Source of the DNA: Dichomitus squalens LYAD-421 SS1
Taxonomy: Eukaryota > Basidiomycota > Agaricomycetes > Polyporales > Polyporaceae
NCBI RefSeq assembly: GCF_000275845.1
Contig: NW_006766884.1
Span: forward strand, 1,016,193 to 1,080,192
Direction: 5' to 3'
Length of the DNA: 64,000 bases
The stretch's first letter is position 1, and each line of letters starts with the position of its first letter. Shown here piece after piece: positions 8,354-20,388 of the stretch. Made by a program: the position numbers and the translations under genes. The notes under the pieces are model-generated. The model had not been told where the DNA came from. It was given only the letters and a program-made list of their open reading frames with translations, and searched no databases.

Positions 8354-11300
8354 TCACTCGTCCTCCTCGCTCTCGTCCGACGACTCTGCGGCGGCTTTCG
8401 CTGGAGCGGCACTCGGCGCTGACGATACGGTCGCAGCCGGCGTGGTTGGCTTGGCAGGGGCTTCGGCCGACACTTCCTCCTCCCCTGACACGAATTCGTC
8501 CGACCCTTCATCAGTCTCCGAGTCTTCTGACTCTGTCTGCGCTGGCTTCGAAGTCTGAGATGACGATGATGAAACGGCAGCGGCTTTGGGGGCTGTAGGC
8601 TTCGCGGTGGCGGGCGCGTCCTCGCTCTCCTCGGAGCCTGATTCTTCGTCGCTTTCCTCTTCGCTCTCGCTCTCGTCCTCCTTAGCTGGAGGCTTGGTCG
8701 CAGGGGCCTCGCGCGCGGGCTTCTCGTCCGCGCTCTCCTCTTCGCTCTCTTCCTCGCTCTCTTCCTCCTCCTCCGACTCGAACTGTTCGATCATCTTCGC
8801 GCCGATAGCCCAGCACTTCTTCAGGCCCTCCAGCAGCGCCGAGCCCGGCTTGACGCCCTCGCCCCTTGCCGCCGGCGACGCGTGCCACGCGCGGATGTCG
8901 TCCTCCTCGACCAAGTCCTGCTGGTACAGCTGCGCGAGCACCTGCGCGAACAGCGGCAGCCGCGGGCCCGCCGCCGCGCAGTGGTACTGGAGCACCTCGA
9001 CGGTCTCGACGGGGTCGACGCCCCCGATCTTGTCGACGAGCGGGCCCCAGCGGCGGACGATCTTCGCGATCTCCGCGCGCTGCGCGGCGGCGTCCCCGGG
9101 CACGAGCGGGACGCGGTCGACGATCGCGCCGACGACGGCCTCGCGCACGCGGCGGAGGGGCACGTTGGACGCCATGCGGAGCGTCTTGAGCTCGACGGCG
9201 GCGTTGTCGACCGAGTGGCCCTCGGCGAACGCGCGCTCGAGCGACTGCGCGACCTCGGAGCGGAACTCGGTCTCGGCCGCTGCGGAGGAGAGGGTGTGGA
9301 TCGCGGACGTCTCCGCGGAGGGGTCGACCGCGGAGGAGAGGGGCCCGGAGGCGGAGGTGGCGGAGGAGGTGCGCGAGAGGCCGTGCATGCCAGAGAAGTC
9401 GGACTCCGTCTCCGTTTCGGAGGCTGAGGTCGTCGATCCGCCGTCGGAGAGCTCGAGGTCGGACGCCGTGTCACCTATACGAGGCGTTTCAGTTGTATGT
9501 TACCAAACGATACAAACAGCGAAAATATCAAACCTATTCGCATGAGTCTTTGGTTGTAGAAAGATTCCCGCTCATCGAGCTCTTCGTCATCATCTGGCGA
9601 GGGGTGTGGCCAGACGAGCGCGTTTGAGTCCCTGCCTATTATCTGAGCAGCATCCTCTTGGTCTGCGAAGTCTGTAGTCAGCACCACGACGATTCACTAC
9701 GTCAGCAAAGATTCACGTACTGGCCTTCACCTCCTCCAGCTCGGAGTCGGAGTCCTCTTCGTCATCACCGTCGGACCCGTCACCCGCAGCCTGCGGACGC
9801 GCCTCTCGCTTCTTAGAGACGCGCTCAAACTTCCTCAGCTTGGCGTTTGCCCCGATCGCGACGCCGTCCGCAATGAGACATCCTCGCGGCACGCGGCAGC
9901 CGTCTCCCAGCGTGACGCGGGCACCGACAATGCTGCCTTCCACGACGGCGCCCGCGCCGACGTGCGTGTCATCGAAGATATACGCGTCACGCAGGATCGC
10001 GCCAGGGCCGATCGTGCACCGCTGGCCGATGACAGAGGCATGGACGGAAGCGTTTGCGGAGATGGTCGTGTGTGAGCCGATGAGCGTGTTGTTGCCAATC
10101 TTGCAGGTTCTGCAATGGATGGCAGGAACGGTGAGCGGAGTTCGGAGATTGGGGTGAGTGGATGTCAGAAATTGGTACGAAGTGGCACGTACCGTGAGAG
10201 AGAGACGGAATTGTCTTTTGCGATGTACTTATTACCCCGCAGATGCTCGTACTGGTGGCCGCCGGGGTGGTTGTCATCGGGAACGAGCGGGAACGTCCAT
10301 CGTGATAGGATGTCTTTGCTGCGATAGGAATGCAAGAGTTAGGACCATACGAATGCAAGAAGCGCGATTGGAACCACAACAAGAGCCAAGGAGGAATGGG
10401 GACATGTCGCGGAAGGAATGTTGCAGAGAAGGGACATACCTGACAGCGTCGTAACTGCGAGTATCGGCAACACGGGCGGCGTAGCCATCCTTCACGACAT
10501 AGCAATGGACACTCTTCATGAGGAGATCGGACGTGAGAACCCCATAGACGAAGTCTCTCCGGATGTCCCCGTAATCGAAATTGTCCTGGAATAACGAGGG
10601 CACCTACACGCGCAGTGGTCAGCGGCGCGCCCGAGAGAGAAACCTGCTGCGAAACGAGCGTCCTGACCTCGACCGAGCAGACGTCAATCGAGCAGTCGAT
10701 GAAGTCGTACCGAACCTCCACCTCCGGGTGCTCCGCGAGAATCTCCCGCGGGATAGTGACGCGCGATGTGGCAGGGTAGCCGACGACGGGCTCGTAGTGC
10801 AAGCATTCATGCGTGTTCGGGTCCAGGACGTACACCCCGGATTCGCCCCGCGACCTGCCCGCGCATGCATCCATCAGTACAAGCCCGGAATCATCTTCCC
10901 TTCCCTCCTCCGCAAGGAAAGTTTTGGCGTGAGGCAAAGAAAGCACGCACCTCGTCCGGTGTGTGGCCCCGCTCTCCTTCACGACCATGGTCATGATCGC
11001 GTCCTTGTTCGTCCGCCTGCGCTCCTTGTGCACGCGCACGACCTCGTCGATCCGCACGTTGCTGACGAGGTCGCCCGTGACGAGCACGAAGTCCGACGTG
11101 ATGATTTGGTGCGTGTAGATGTCGCGCATCGCGTCTCCCGGCGAGAACGTCTCCTTCGCGGTCACGATCGGTACGATCTTCAGCCCCGTGCTCGGTTTTG
11201 ACCATTTTGAGTCGCTGGGTGGTGGTGGGAGCGGGGAGCATGAATGATTGGGGGATCCAAAAGGACGTTAGAGGATGAGAATGTCATGGGAGGGCCATAC

Positions 11301-11633
11301 AACGAGGGGGACGGAAGAACGCACCGGATAGCGGCCTTCACTTGGTCGGCGTACGATCTGCAGATGACGAAAATCTCTTGCACACCCGCCAGGGCGAGAC
11401 TCTCGAATGTCCAGTCCAGCAAGGTCGCGTTGCATATAGGCAACAAGCACTACAGGGAGACAAGAAACAATCAGGAGCGATTTCTGATCAGAGCGCGCGG
11501 CACATACTCTGGGCTTGCCTACTGTTAAGGGCTTGAAGCGCTTGTTGAAGCTGTCTGCGAGGATGACGGCTTGGAGGACCTCATCTTCCTCTGCGATGTC
11601 CTTTTCGTTCCCAGACGATGATTTCGGAGGCAT
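8354..11633 (-). CDS. GCD6: Translation initiation factor eIF2B, epsilon (catalytic) subunit
   Basis: About nine exons code for a protein of roughly 870-890 residues, longer than yeast Gcd6 (712). The start is MPPKSSSGNEKDIAEEDEVL. The N-terminal nucleotidyltransferase-like domain shows LQAVILADSFNKRFKPLT, CNATLLDWTFESLALAGV and DFVLVTGDLVSNV. A left-handed beta-helix of hexapeptide repeats follows (CKIGNNTLIGSHTTISANAS, then IGPGAILRDAYIFDD, VGARVTLGDGC), and then a C-terminal W2/HEAT domain (from FRSEVAQSLERAFAEG to LEGLKKCWAIGAKMIEQFES). This is the GDP/GTP exchange subunit that recharges eIF2 and is the target of general amino acid control. Unusually, about 130 further residues follow the W2 domain, made of Glu/Ser/Asp runs and Ala/Pro/Lys stretches. 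The exon joins at the beta-helix and at 9475-9535 are in phase. Confidence 0.92.
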
Positions 11634-12269
11634 GGTGGTGTATGAGGCCGATATTGCAAGGCGTCTTGGTCGCGCTCTGCCTGTAAAGGCGCGTCGCGTC
11701 TGGCCACGCTGTGACTCGATCACTCCGATCACATGTGATGCAGCTCTCTCATCGAGCATACTGAAAGTACCGAGCCAAACTGCCGATGCACGCTGGTTGA
11801 GCACTGGATACCAAGTGGCAAAGAAGACATCAATGGATTAGAAAAATGACAGTGGGGGCCTGCGTTGAGATATCTAACGGCGTCGCGCATCATTGGCTGA
11901 CAGCTGTGACCACGGAGAGCGAAGAGACAGATGATGATTACACGAAACCAGAGACACACACACGAGCACGATCCAGTGAGATAATGAAAGTGGGTATGAG
12001 GATATCACCTATCCTGTCGACATTAGGCTGAGTCACAGCGGATGACGGCGATGCGTAGGTATGAGGCGTAATCGTGAGGGGAGCAACAAAGCAAAAGAAA
12101 CCACATCCGCGTCGTAAGCTAGTAGGGAAAAAGCAAAAGAAATGGGAATCCACTATCATGGATGCGGACGGAGACGGGCAGGTATAAGGGACGCAGGAGG
12201 ATGGGACATTAGAAAGATGGCACAATCTCGTCACGGTCATAAGGTAGACAGAAGATTTCCAAGCTACGC
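11634..12269. other. Gene-free stretch
   Basis: Holds the GCD6 promoter on the left and the 3' end of the Ala/Glu-rich gene on the right. Nothing else could be supported. Confidence 0.4.
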
Positions 12270-13426
12270 TCACGCAGCCGCGGCAACAACAGGCGCAGCG
12301 GGAGGCGCCTCAACCTTAGGCTCTTCTGCGGGGGCAGGGGTAGCCTCAGCGGCCTCGGCAGCAGGGTTCTCGAGGGGAGCAACAGGGGCGGGCTCCTCAA
12401 TCTTCGGCGGGTTCTCCTCGACCTTGGGAGGGGTGCTGTGCTCGGCCTTTGACTTGGGCTTGAAGAAGTCACCGACGCGGGCGGACAAGCGGCGACCGAT
12501 CTTGGCCCTCTTCTCCGCCTCCTTCTTTTCGTCCTTCTCCTCCTTCTGTAACGAGGATGAGCATACAGTACGGTGCGTAGAGCGCGCAAAATCCCACCTT
12601 CTCTTCCTTGGGAGCCTCGGTCTCCGCTGCGGGTTCCGCGGGCGCCTCAGCCTCAGCGGGAGCAGCGGTCTCACTGTCATCAGCAGGTCAGGTTGTCTTG
12701 CATGACAAGACGCAGCTCGACACTTACGTCTCCTTCACGGGCTCAGCAGCGGGTGCCTCCTCCGTCTTGGGGGCCTCAGCAGCAGCCTCAGCGGCGGGCT
12801 CCTTGGGAGCCTCATCGGCCGCAGGAGCAGTCTGAAGCAACAGATCAATATCGCAAGAAACCGAGAGTACCAGATCGGGGTATACCTCTTCCTTCTTCTC
12901 AGTCTTCTTGGCGGGCTTTTCCTTAGGCTTCTTCTCGGCCTTCTCCTTCTTCTCACCCCCCTTGAAGGGGGCAAGGAGCTTGGCGAGGAGAGAGGGGCTC
13001 TTGGGACGCTCCTCCTTCTTAGCCTCGGCAGCGGGCTCGGCCTAAACAGCCCACGGTCAGTACAGGCAGGGAACTATTCGCCGAAGACTACACGTACGGG
13101 CTTGGCCTCCTCAGTAGCAGGAGCCTCGTCACCCTTAGGGGCCTCGGCAGCGGCCTCAGCGGCAGGCGCTTCTGCAGCGGGGGCAGCCTGGACGGATATG
13201 AGCAATGCACAGACTCGAGCAACACGGCAACTCACCTCCTCCTTAGCCTCTTCCTTCGGGGCCTCCTATGAAGGATATCAGAGTGGAAAGCGCCGGAAGC
13301 ATCGTGTGGACGTACAGCAGCGGGAACCTCAGCGGCAGGCTCGGGTGCAGGCGTGGCCTCGACGGCGGGGGTCTCGACAGGCTTGGTCTCCTCAACGGGG
13401 ACAGCGGGAGCAGCAGTCTCGGACAT
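12270..13426 (-). CDS. Ala/Glu/Pro/Lys-rich protein built from short exon modules, unknown function
   Basis: Seven exons (13316-13426, 13236-13265, 13098-13187, 12886-13041, 12728-12831, 12598-12673, 12270-12545) join to 280 codons with every splice site in phase. The composition is almost entirely Ala, Glu, Pro and Lys, with repeating pieces such as AAPAAEAPAAEAAAEAPK and AAAEAPKTEEAPAAEP. Two distinct basic, partly amphipathic segments interrupt it: SPSLLAKLLAPFKGGEKKEK near residue 85 and AKIGRRLSARVGDFFKPK near residue 205. There is no signal peptide or membrane helix. The first four exons are all multiples of three and in phase 0. I do not recognise a named family. A disordered scaffold or membrane-edge protein is one possibility, but the sequence does not settle it. 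The compact, in-frame structure argues for a real and probably well-expressed gene. Confidence 0.8.
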
Positions 13427-14791
13427 TATTGAAGACTTAGGGGTCGTGAGCTGGAGTCACAAACGATACGTGGTCAGACGACGCGTCTTAAAAAGGAAGA
13501 ACAAAGGCAATCAAGACGTTTCGCGACGCGCACTGGGCCCGTCTGGGTGAAGAGAGGGTGTCAAAGGGACACAGACTTACAATAGTGGTATATGGGAAGA
13601 GAGCGAGGGCTCTGTGGCCTTGCTTGCTGCAGGGAAGGGGAGGGAACGAGAGAGAAAGAGAGATAGGGAGAGAATAGGCCTGGAAGAGGGCGCCCTTCTT
13701 ATCCTTAAACAGTCCGAACAAACAAGGCTAAACTAAATTTGGCGGGTTCATGTTCAGGGCTTCCAAACCCGGGCACGCGTCCGTATTGTTGCGAGTTGCT
13801 ACATCTCTCGATCACAGATATCTGTTTAGCCGGCCTTGCTCGTTCCAAGCCCGCTGCGCACGAAGACAGTCCTCGCCGGCCTCCTCTGGCACGCTCTCCT
13901 TTGTACAGCTGCGGGCCACGCTGGGGAGGCTCAGACGGCAGAGGGCGGACTGGGACAGAGGACGGTGGGAAAGCGGTTCACAAGGTGACAAAAAATGAAT
14001 TGATTGGGCAGGAGCCGAAAGAAGCTGTCTAGTTCGCGTTCCGGTGGTCTAGCGACGATCGGGAATCATGTCTTCTGCGACGTTCTCCAGTCTCCCCACC
14101 CAGGCCCTGCTTCCGCCCACTCTGGTCCCCGCCATGCGCCCAACCTAGAGCACAAGGCGCACCTCCCCCCGTCCAAGCCACAGCGAAAGCCGGCAGGAAG
14201 AGCGCGAGCCCGCGTTGGCAGTCTCAGCTCGGGTCTTATAGTGCTTCTATTCTGTTGCGGGTAAGCGTCGGAAGAGGGCACTGTCTGGACTGTGTGACTC
14301 GGCAGGAAGCAGCGTTTCAAATCAGCAGATTTCCATGTGGAAGCGCGGATGCCCGCCCAATCTACGTAACTCCCTCTTTTGGCCTGCCACCGCGAGCTCT
14401 CCCACGTAAAAGGCCTCCCCTCCCGACTCCCCGCCCGCCGCCGCTCTCTCCTGAACTCATCTACTGCCGCTCGTCTCGCACGCTCGTCGACTACAACGCC
14501 TACCGCCGTCCTGCGCTCAGTCTCCAGGTTCTCCATTCCTCTGTGCTCGCATTAGTCTTGCCTCGCATCCGAATTCAGGAACAAACAGCTGTCCATAATG
14601 GTTTCCACCCCACTTGAACGCAAAACAACCCCACCTTTTGTCGCTTCTCGCCGCGCGTCCGCCACGCTCCACCCACTCGCCAGCACTTATACCGTCCGGC
14701 CCTCGCCTCCATGGCTCACTCCACACCGTTCTTCGCTCGGCGTTAACCCACCTCACGCGCACTCGCAACTGCATCACCTCGGCTCTGCAAG
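13427..14791. other. Divergent intergenic region with promoters of two genes
   Basis: About 1.4 kb between the Ala/Glu-rich gene and the SUR7/PalI-type gene, which point away from each other. Pyrimidine-rich sequence at about 14360-14560 looks like promoter or leader of the right-hand gene. No coding exon was supported. Confidence 0.4.
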
Positions 14792-15801
14792 ATGTCCTTG
14801 AGACTTAGTCTACTTACCTGGGTGCAACCCGTCCTAGTCGCTGTCGCCTGGCTGTTACTATTGCTTGTGTCGATTACACCCATCCCGAAGAGCATTTACT
14901 TTCTGCGAATCGCAGCTGACGTCTCGGCCTCGTTCTTGAAGTCTGGCGTCAGCGGCTCTGTTCGTCTCGGGGTCTGGGGCTATTGTACCACTGGCTTGGA
15001 CGTCTCGTAAGTCAGGTAGTCCGTTCCGCTCGTCACCTAGGCTCATCAGTGTCTTGTGATCCTTCAGAGTCTTAGGCACCAGTCACGATAGTGCTGGAGG
15101 GTGCAGCCCTCGCCACCTCGGATACCAAATCGACCCAAGTCTGGCCAAAGCTCTTCACGTGAACGACCTCACAGACGCCATCTCGGAAACGCTCTCCGCT
15201 GCATTAGCCTTGCACGTCATTGGTATGTCTTTGGACGCACTATATGCGCCTGGACGGTTCGCGCTCACGACCGTCTCGTGTTTAGGCTGCGTCCTCGTCT
15301 TCCTGGCTTTATGCATCTTCCTTATTCCCGTCGTCCTCGAGTGTGTCGGCAGAGGTTTCGGTGTTGTTAGCGATGCACGCCTGAGCTTGGCCTACGTCGC
15401 CGTGACAAGCTTGGCCTTGTTCATCACTCTATTGGCGTTCATATTTGACATCGCGTTCGTTTCTGTCGCACGTTCGAAGATCAACAAGGCTGCTGACGGC
15501 GCGCTACACGTCTCCGGAGGAAGTGCTGTATGTGACGACCATCTGGGTGCTCGTGTTCTGCGAAACTAACAAATGCAATTAGACCTGGTTGACCTTGACT
15601 GCTACAATACTCATTGCCATTGTCCTCATAATGGCTGTTGTACGTCATCGTAGCAAGAATTTCAAGGGACTGAGACGAGGGTACGTCTACGTTGTTCATG
15701 TCCTCGTGTCGCTTCATCGCTCATTGTGCTACGCTCACTATAGTCCTCCTGACGACGAAAAGAGATATCTTGGCTTCAGTAACACTCACCCCTCCTACTA
15801 A
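14792..15801 (+). CDS. SUR7/PalI-type four-pass membrane protein
   Basis: Five exons (14792-15006, 15068-15222, 15286-15527, 15583-15680, 15744-15801) join in phase to 255 residues. The first hydrophobic helix (VQPVLVAVAWLLLLLVSI) is followed by an extracellular-type segment with VRLGVWGYCTTG, the W-G-Y-C motif of SUR7/PalI proteins, and then three further helices (VLVFLALCIFLIPVVLE, SLAYVAVTSLALFITLLAFI, LTLTATILIAIVLIMAVV). The cytosolic tail is short. Members of this family sit in plasma-membrane eisosome domains (Sur7) or sense ambient pH (PalI/Rim9). Which of the two roles applies cannot be read from the sequence; the short tail differs from the long one of PalI. Confidence 0.75.
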
Positions 15802-16952
15802 TCGCCCCATTGCTTGAATATTGCGACGCATTGAGTGCCACGCAGACGACAATTCACGCCACATGGACATACCCTCGTCTCCCTTCGTGCTGTCGACCGA
15901 CCGCTGCTCGACGTGTTCCTTGGACCGGAGCTCCGAGGCTTGATTGATAGCGCCCCGATACCCCATACCCTCACACGAAATCCTGTATCAGAAAGTATCT
16001 TTTTGTATCACTAGCTTCTGCCGCTCCCTTGATCAATACGACCCTCAGCTTTACCCCCCGCACGCGACTCATGTCCGTCACGCCATTCGGTCGTTTTCTG
16101 CCCACTTAACGCCGCCATACGGCACAGAACACTCGAATGTTCTTTAGGCGCCGTCGGCGGGATGTAAGAATACTTATCTTGATGCATTGTCCCATCGTCC
16201 GAGCCACCTCGGCTGCCACACAGCGTGCGCGAGCGTGATAAGCGACGCCGGATCGTCTGATGTTGCCCCGGCCGTCCCGCCCCTCCGCCGGGCGTGGCAT
16301 GTGCAGTCCTCCTGCCGAGGCTCGCGATGCGGATGCTCAGGCTGGACGCTGCCCGCTCATGCTGCATGGTGCACGCTCGCTAGCCTCATTCACGCAGAGT
16401 ATGACGATGATCCCACGTCTCGGAGCCTGATACCATGGCCCAGCCGGGATTTGAGAGCAGACTCGTAAGATGGGCTCGAGTACCCACGCGATGACGGAGG
16501 GCCCCATCACCTTGGGCAGCTTCGCGCGACATTGCCGGCCGCTGTAGCTTGCCCTTTCCAGGCTGCTGGGCGAGGGTGCTGTAGTGCACTTGCCATTGCG
16601 CATGGCAGGCCCTAGCCCCTCGGGTTCCTGGGACACGAGTAGCTTTGGATGGTATCAACGCACCACTGGACCGAAACGAAGGACGTCCTCCAAGTCTCAA
16701 GACCCGATGCCGGCGGAACAGCGCAGGAACCCATACGGTCCCATTTGGCTTACGGACCACGCCACTCGGCACCAAGTCACCGACAATACGATACAGCTCC
16801 AGACAGACTCCGCAGCTATGCGCCCTATCGTGATGCACTATGTAAGTAGGTACAGCGGACCACAGCACGGAACTGCAGTCCGGCAAGTGGTGTGATATAT
16901 GTAGCACGAGAAGGAATGAGGCGACCGGTCCGGCCCTGCTAGGACAGTGAGC
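15802..16952. other. Gene-free stretch
   Basis: About 1.15 kb between convergent genes, which is long for a 3'-to-3' region here. No family-like exon, tRNA or repeat was seen on either strand. Confidence 0.4.
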
Positions 16953-19900
16953 TCAGGCTGCCGCAGTAGCTGTCCCTGCCGCCACAGGGGCGGGCTTGGT
17001 TCGGGGCGGAACTCTCAGACCCTTCGCTCTCATACGTTTGCGGTTATTCTCTGAGAAAGAAGAAAGAACAGGCGCACAGAGGTCAGTATCCAAGATCGAC
17101 GAGCATCACAACAAAGCCCTGCCTGGTCGTCTCTCGACGCTCGTGCGCGCAGGAAGCGAAGGGGCATAAGATATAGAGGCTGAGCTCACCTTCGATATAC
17201 TGCTGGTCCTCCGCATCGTCGAATGCGGGCGATGCGTCACCCATATCGACATCAGCATCGACACCCTTCGTGCCGCCGGCGGCTTCGTCCTTCTCGCCCT
17301 TAACCTTGGCGCGCTTCTCGACTTTGAACTTTGCGACGTAGAACCCGTCCATGTTGTGCACATGGGGATAGAAGCGACGCGTGAGGCTCAGCTTATCGCT
17401 GAACGTCTTCCCGCGGTAGCTGGTGTATCCGGGACGGCCGAACTCGAGCCCAGTGTCGACAAGCTTCACGTTGGGACGTTTTCGGAGCGCGTAGTCCACC
17501 ACCGCCTCGTTCTCATCGACCGTCACCGAACAGGTCGAGTAGACGAGGTACCCGCCAGTCTTGGAGTCTGGTGCGACGCTGTCGATGGCGCAGAGTATGA
17601 GCTGTTTTTGGAGGTGCGAGAGGAGCGCAAAGTCACGTTCGGACTGAGGTCGAACGTTAATGCCATGGGACCAAGACGAATCAACGGTTAAACTTCGTGC
17701 GTGGAGAAGCAGGCCGGGATTACGCACCTTGTTGGTCTTGACGCTCGCGTCCTTGGAAATGACACCTGTCCCGCTGCAAGGGGCATCGAGCAGGACCCTG
17801 TCGAACCCTCCGATGACCTTCGGGAACTCACGGCCGTCGTAGGAGCACACCACGACGTTCTTGCAGCCCAGCCGGTGGACGTTCGCCGTCAGACTCTTCA
17901 CGCGCGCCTTGTTCGCGTCGTTGGCGAAAACGACGCCCGTGTTTTGCATGAGCGCCGCCATATGCGTCGTCTTGCCGCCCGGGGCGGACGCCATGTCCAG
18001 CACGCGCTCGCCAGGTTGGGGAGACAGCGCGATCACCGGCAGGAACGACGAGGCGGCTTGCAGCATGTAGTGGCCGGCGAGATACTCGGGCGTCGCGCCG
18101 ATCGGTACGCTCGACTCGAACACCTGCAGGCCAACGTTCGTCCATTTGCCGATGGGCTCCAAGTTCACGCCGCGGTTGATCAGCGCTTGTGCGAGGTCGC
18201 GTCTCCGTGTCCGGAGGGTGTTCGTCCGGATTGTTACGGGTCGGGGTACCTCGTTCGCCTCGAAGAACTCAATTGCCTGGAGGCAATTCAGTGTTGGATC
18301 TCGCAGGAAGGAGAGCCTCAAGTCAAATGATCCTCCCTGGCTTCTTGCCCCATATATGTCCAATGCCAGACCGTGTTCGGAGGCTAGGTGGTCAGGAAAG
18401 AGACCACACCCCCTACAGGATATTCACGGCAGAGGACTATGCGATCACCATGCAGATTTCCCTCGATACATGTCGTCATCACCATCATAAGCTTGGCCAC
18501 GGCCGTTGTAACGTATAGAAGCATCCACCAGGTCGGAACAATTGATGTAGAAAGAGGACATGACGTTGACGTACCTCTGCAACGGGGAAGAGTTGGAACA
18601 ATTTCTCGGCGAGGAAGTCATTATAGCCGTAATAGCTTGCAATGTCCGAGATGAGCTGCTGGACGTACTCCGATCTCGACCTAGAGAATTGGAGTTCAGC
18701 ACCACACGTCACTCAAGCTCCTAATATATGTATGTAACGATGAGATTCATCTCATGAGGTTATGCAAGCCTTCCACTGGCTCGGATTCGACATGTTCGCA
18801 TGCCGGATGGGATGCTAGTCCTTTGCTGGTGTAGAATCACGAATCAAAGCCTATAGAGAAGGGGCGACGCCCACGCAACATCTTGGCGAATGAAAGTCTG
18901 AGGAGTGTCTAAGCGGGAACGTGGAATACGACTTCTTGTATACCACGTCCTCGCTGAAATATACCCAGTGCCGAAACCATCCGGATTTCAAGTCATGGAG
19001 ATAAGTCCTCACGCACCTTCCTTTAGCCGCAAGCTTGTTGAAGTTGCCTAGTACCCTTACACACTCGCGCATTCGTCTCTGAACCGTGTGCACGTCTGGG
19101 CCGCCTCTCTTCTTCTCTTCCTCCCTCTCCTCCGCCGTTGGCAGGACAAAGGCCTCGCTGTCCTCCCCGCCCTCACCTTCCTCGTCCATATCCGCGTCCG
19201 CGAAATCGTCCCCGTCCTCCTCTCCTGCAAGCTCGGCCTGCTGCAACTCTTCCAGATCGAGCTCTGCCTCACGGGCAGCTCTCGCGTCCAAAGCACGTGA
19301 GCGGGCCTCGATATTCTTCATGGTGATGGGGCCGTCCTCGTCCTCTTCCTCCTCGTCACTCTCGCCTGAAGACGCGTCCGACATGGTCGGTATGATCTTG
19401 AGTGGGCGGTCAGCTTGTTTTGACTTTTTGCTCTTGAGCTTTACGGGGAGCTCATCCTCTTCTTCATCGTCCGAGCCGAGGTCGAGCTCTTGGGCGGGAC
19501 CTCTCAATAGGTCATCGCTAAGGATGCGCATGAAATGATGAGACAAAGTGATGTAGAGTCGACATGTGCACGCACTCCTCGTCCGCGCCATCCAAATCTA
19601 GGTCGTTCAGGTCTCCTTCGAAGCCAACAAATTCATCTTCATCGTCCTCATGGAATAATGTCCTAGACGTAACATCATGTAAGCGGAGGGACGAGGAGTT
19701 TGCGAGAGGCTCACTAACTTCGCATGTTGCTGTAAGTCCCCATCGTCCTCGACGTCCTCCCAGCCCTCGCTGCCTCCTGCACCCTCAGCATCGTCCTCGA
19801 AACTAGGCTTCTTCGACTTGGATTTGACGGGTCTTGCCTTGCCCTCGTTCTTGGAAGCGGTCGTCGCCCTGCCCTTCGCCGCAGTGGGCTTCGAGGGCTT

Positions 19901-20071
19901 GTCCGTTCTAGCCTCGCCTTCCTTCACCTTTTTTGCAGGCCGTTTGTTCGCAGAATCGACATCGTCCGCTTTCCGCTTGCCGAGCTTCTTCTGGGATGGT
20001 CGTCCAGCATTTTCCTTGACTTCAGCCAAAGGTGAGGGATCTCCCTGCTTGTTCTTTGCGCGTCTTCCCAT
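16953..20071 (-). CDS. NOP2: 25S rRNA cytosine-C5 methyltransferase, nucleolar
   Basis: Starts MGRRAKNKQGDPSPL and ends TKPAPVAAGTATAAA. The N-terminal third is a Lys-rich then Asp/Glu-rich nucleolar segment (for example GGSEGWEDVEDDGDLQQ and ELDLGSDDEEEDEL). The NOP2 domain begins at VRVLGNFNKLAAKGR and SEYVQQLISDIASYYGYNDF. The Rossmann methyltransferase follows: RTNTLRTRRRDLAQALI, the SAM-binding VLDMASAPGGKTTHMAAL, motif IV LLDAPCSGTGVISKD, and motif VI LVYSTCSVTVDENEAVV with the catalytic Cys. By family it methylates a cytosine in the large rRNA and is needed for 60S maturation. An intron interrupts the domain after VKTNK, and a small last exon carries ENNRKRMRAKGLRVPPR. The promoter is shared head to head with the FUN14 gene. 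Confidence 0.94.
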
Positions 20072-20388
20072 GGCGAGAGGTTTAGGACGGGAGCGGGGGG
20101 ATTTGAAGCGCCAAGCAGCCGTCCGCACTGGACGATCGAGCTGTAGACAGAAATTTCAAGCGCTCTTGAGGAGCAGTCCGAGAATGGCAGGCGAATGGAA
20201 GGTGTTTGATCCTGTTATGCCCACCGCCCTAAACAGGCAATAGCAGGTTTGATGTTTCATGACATCGGCAAGACGGGACCGGGAGGGTTTCGAGTGACGA
20301 TGACGCCGTGCGCTACGACGAAGTCGATCTCGTCGGGGTCGTCTTCAATCCACCTTTCGGCTTGACCACCACTGCGCGTCCCCACGGC
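20072..20388. promoter_or_regulatory. Shared divergent promoter region of NOP2 and the FUN14 gene
   Basis: 317 bases separate two start codons that point away from each other, so both core promoters must lie here unless leaders contain introns. No clear TATA box was seen. Confidence 0.5.

Noticed and set aside
8586..9545. Long Ser-rich open frame on the plus strand opposite GCD6
   Set aside because: It is the mirror of the acidic and W2 coding part of GCD6 on the other strand; composition follows from the Glu codons.
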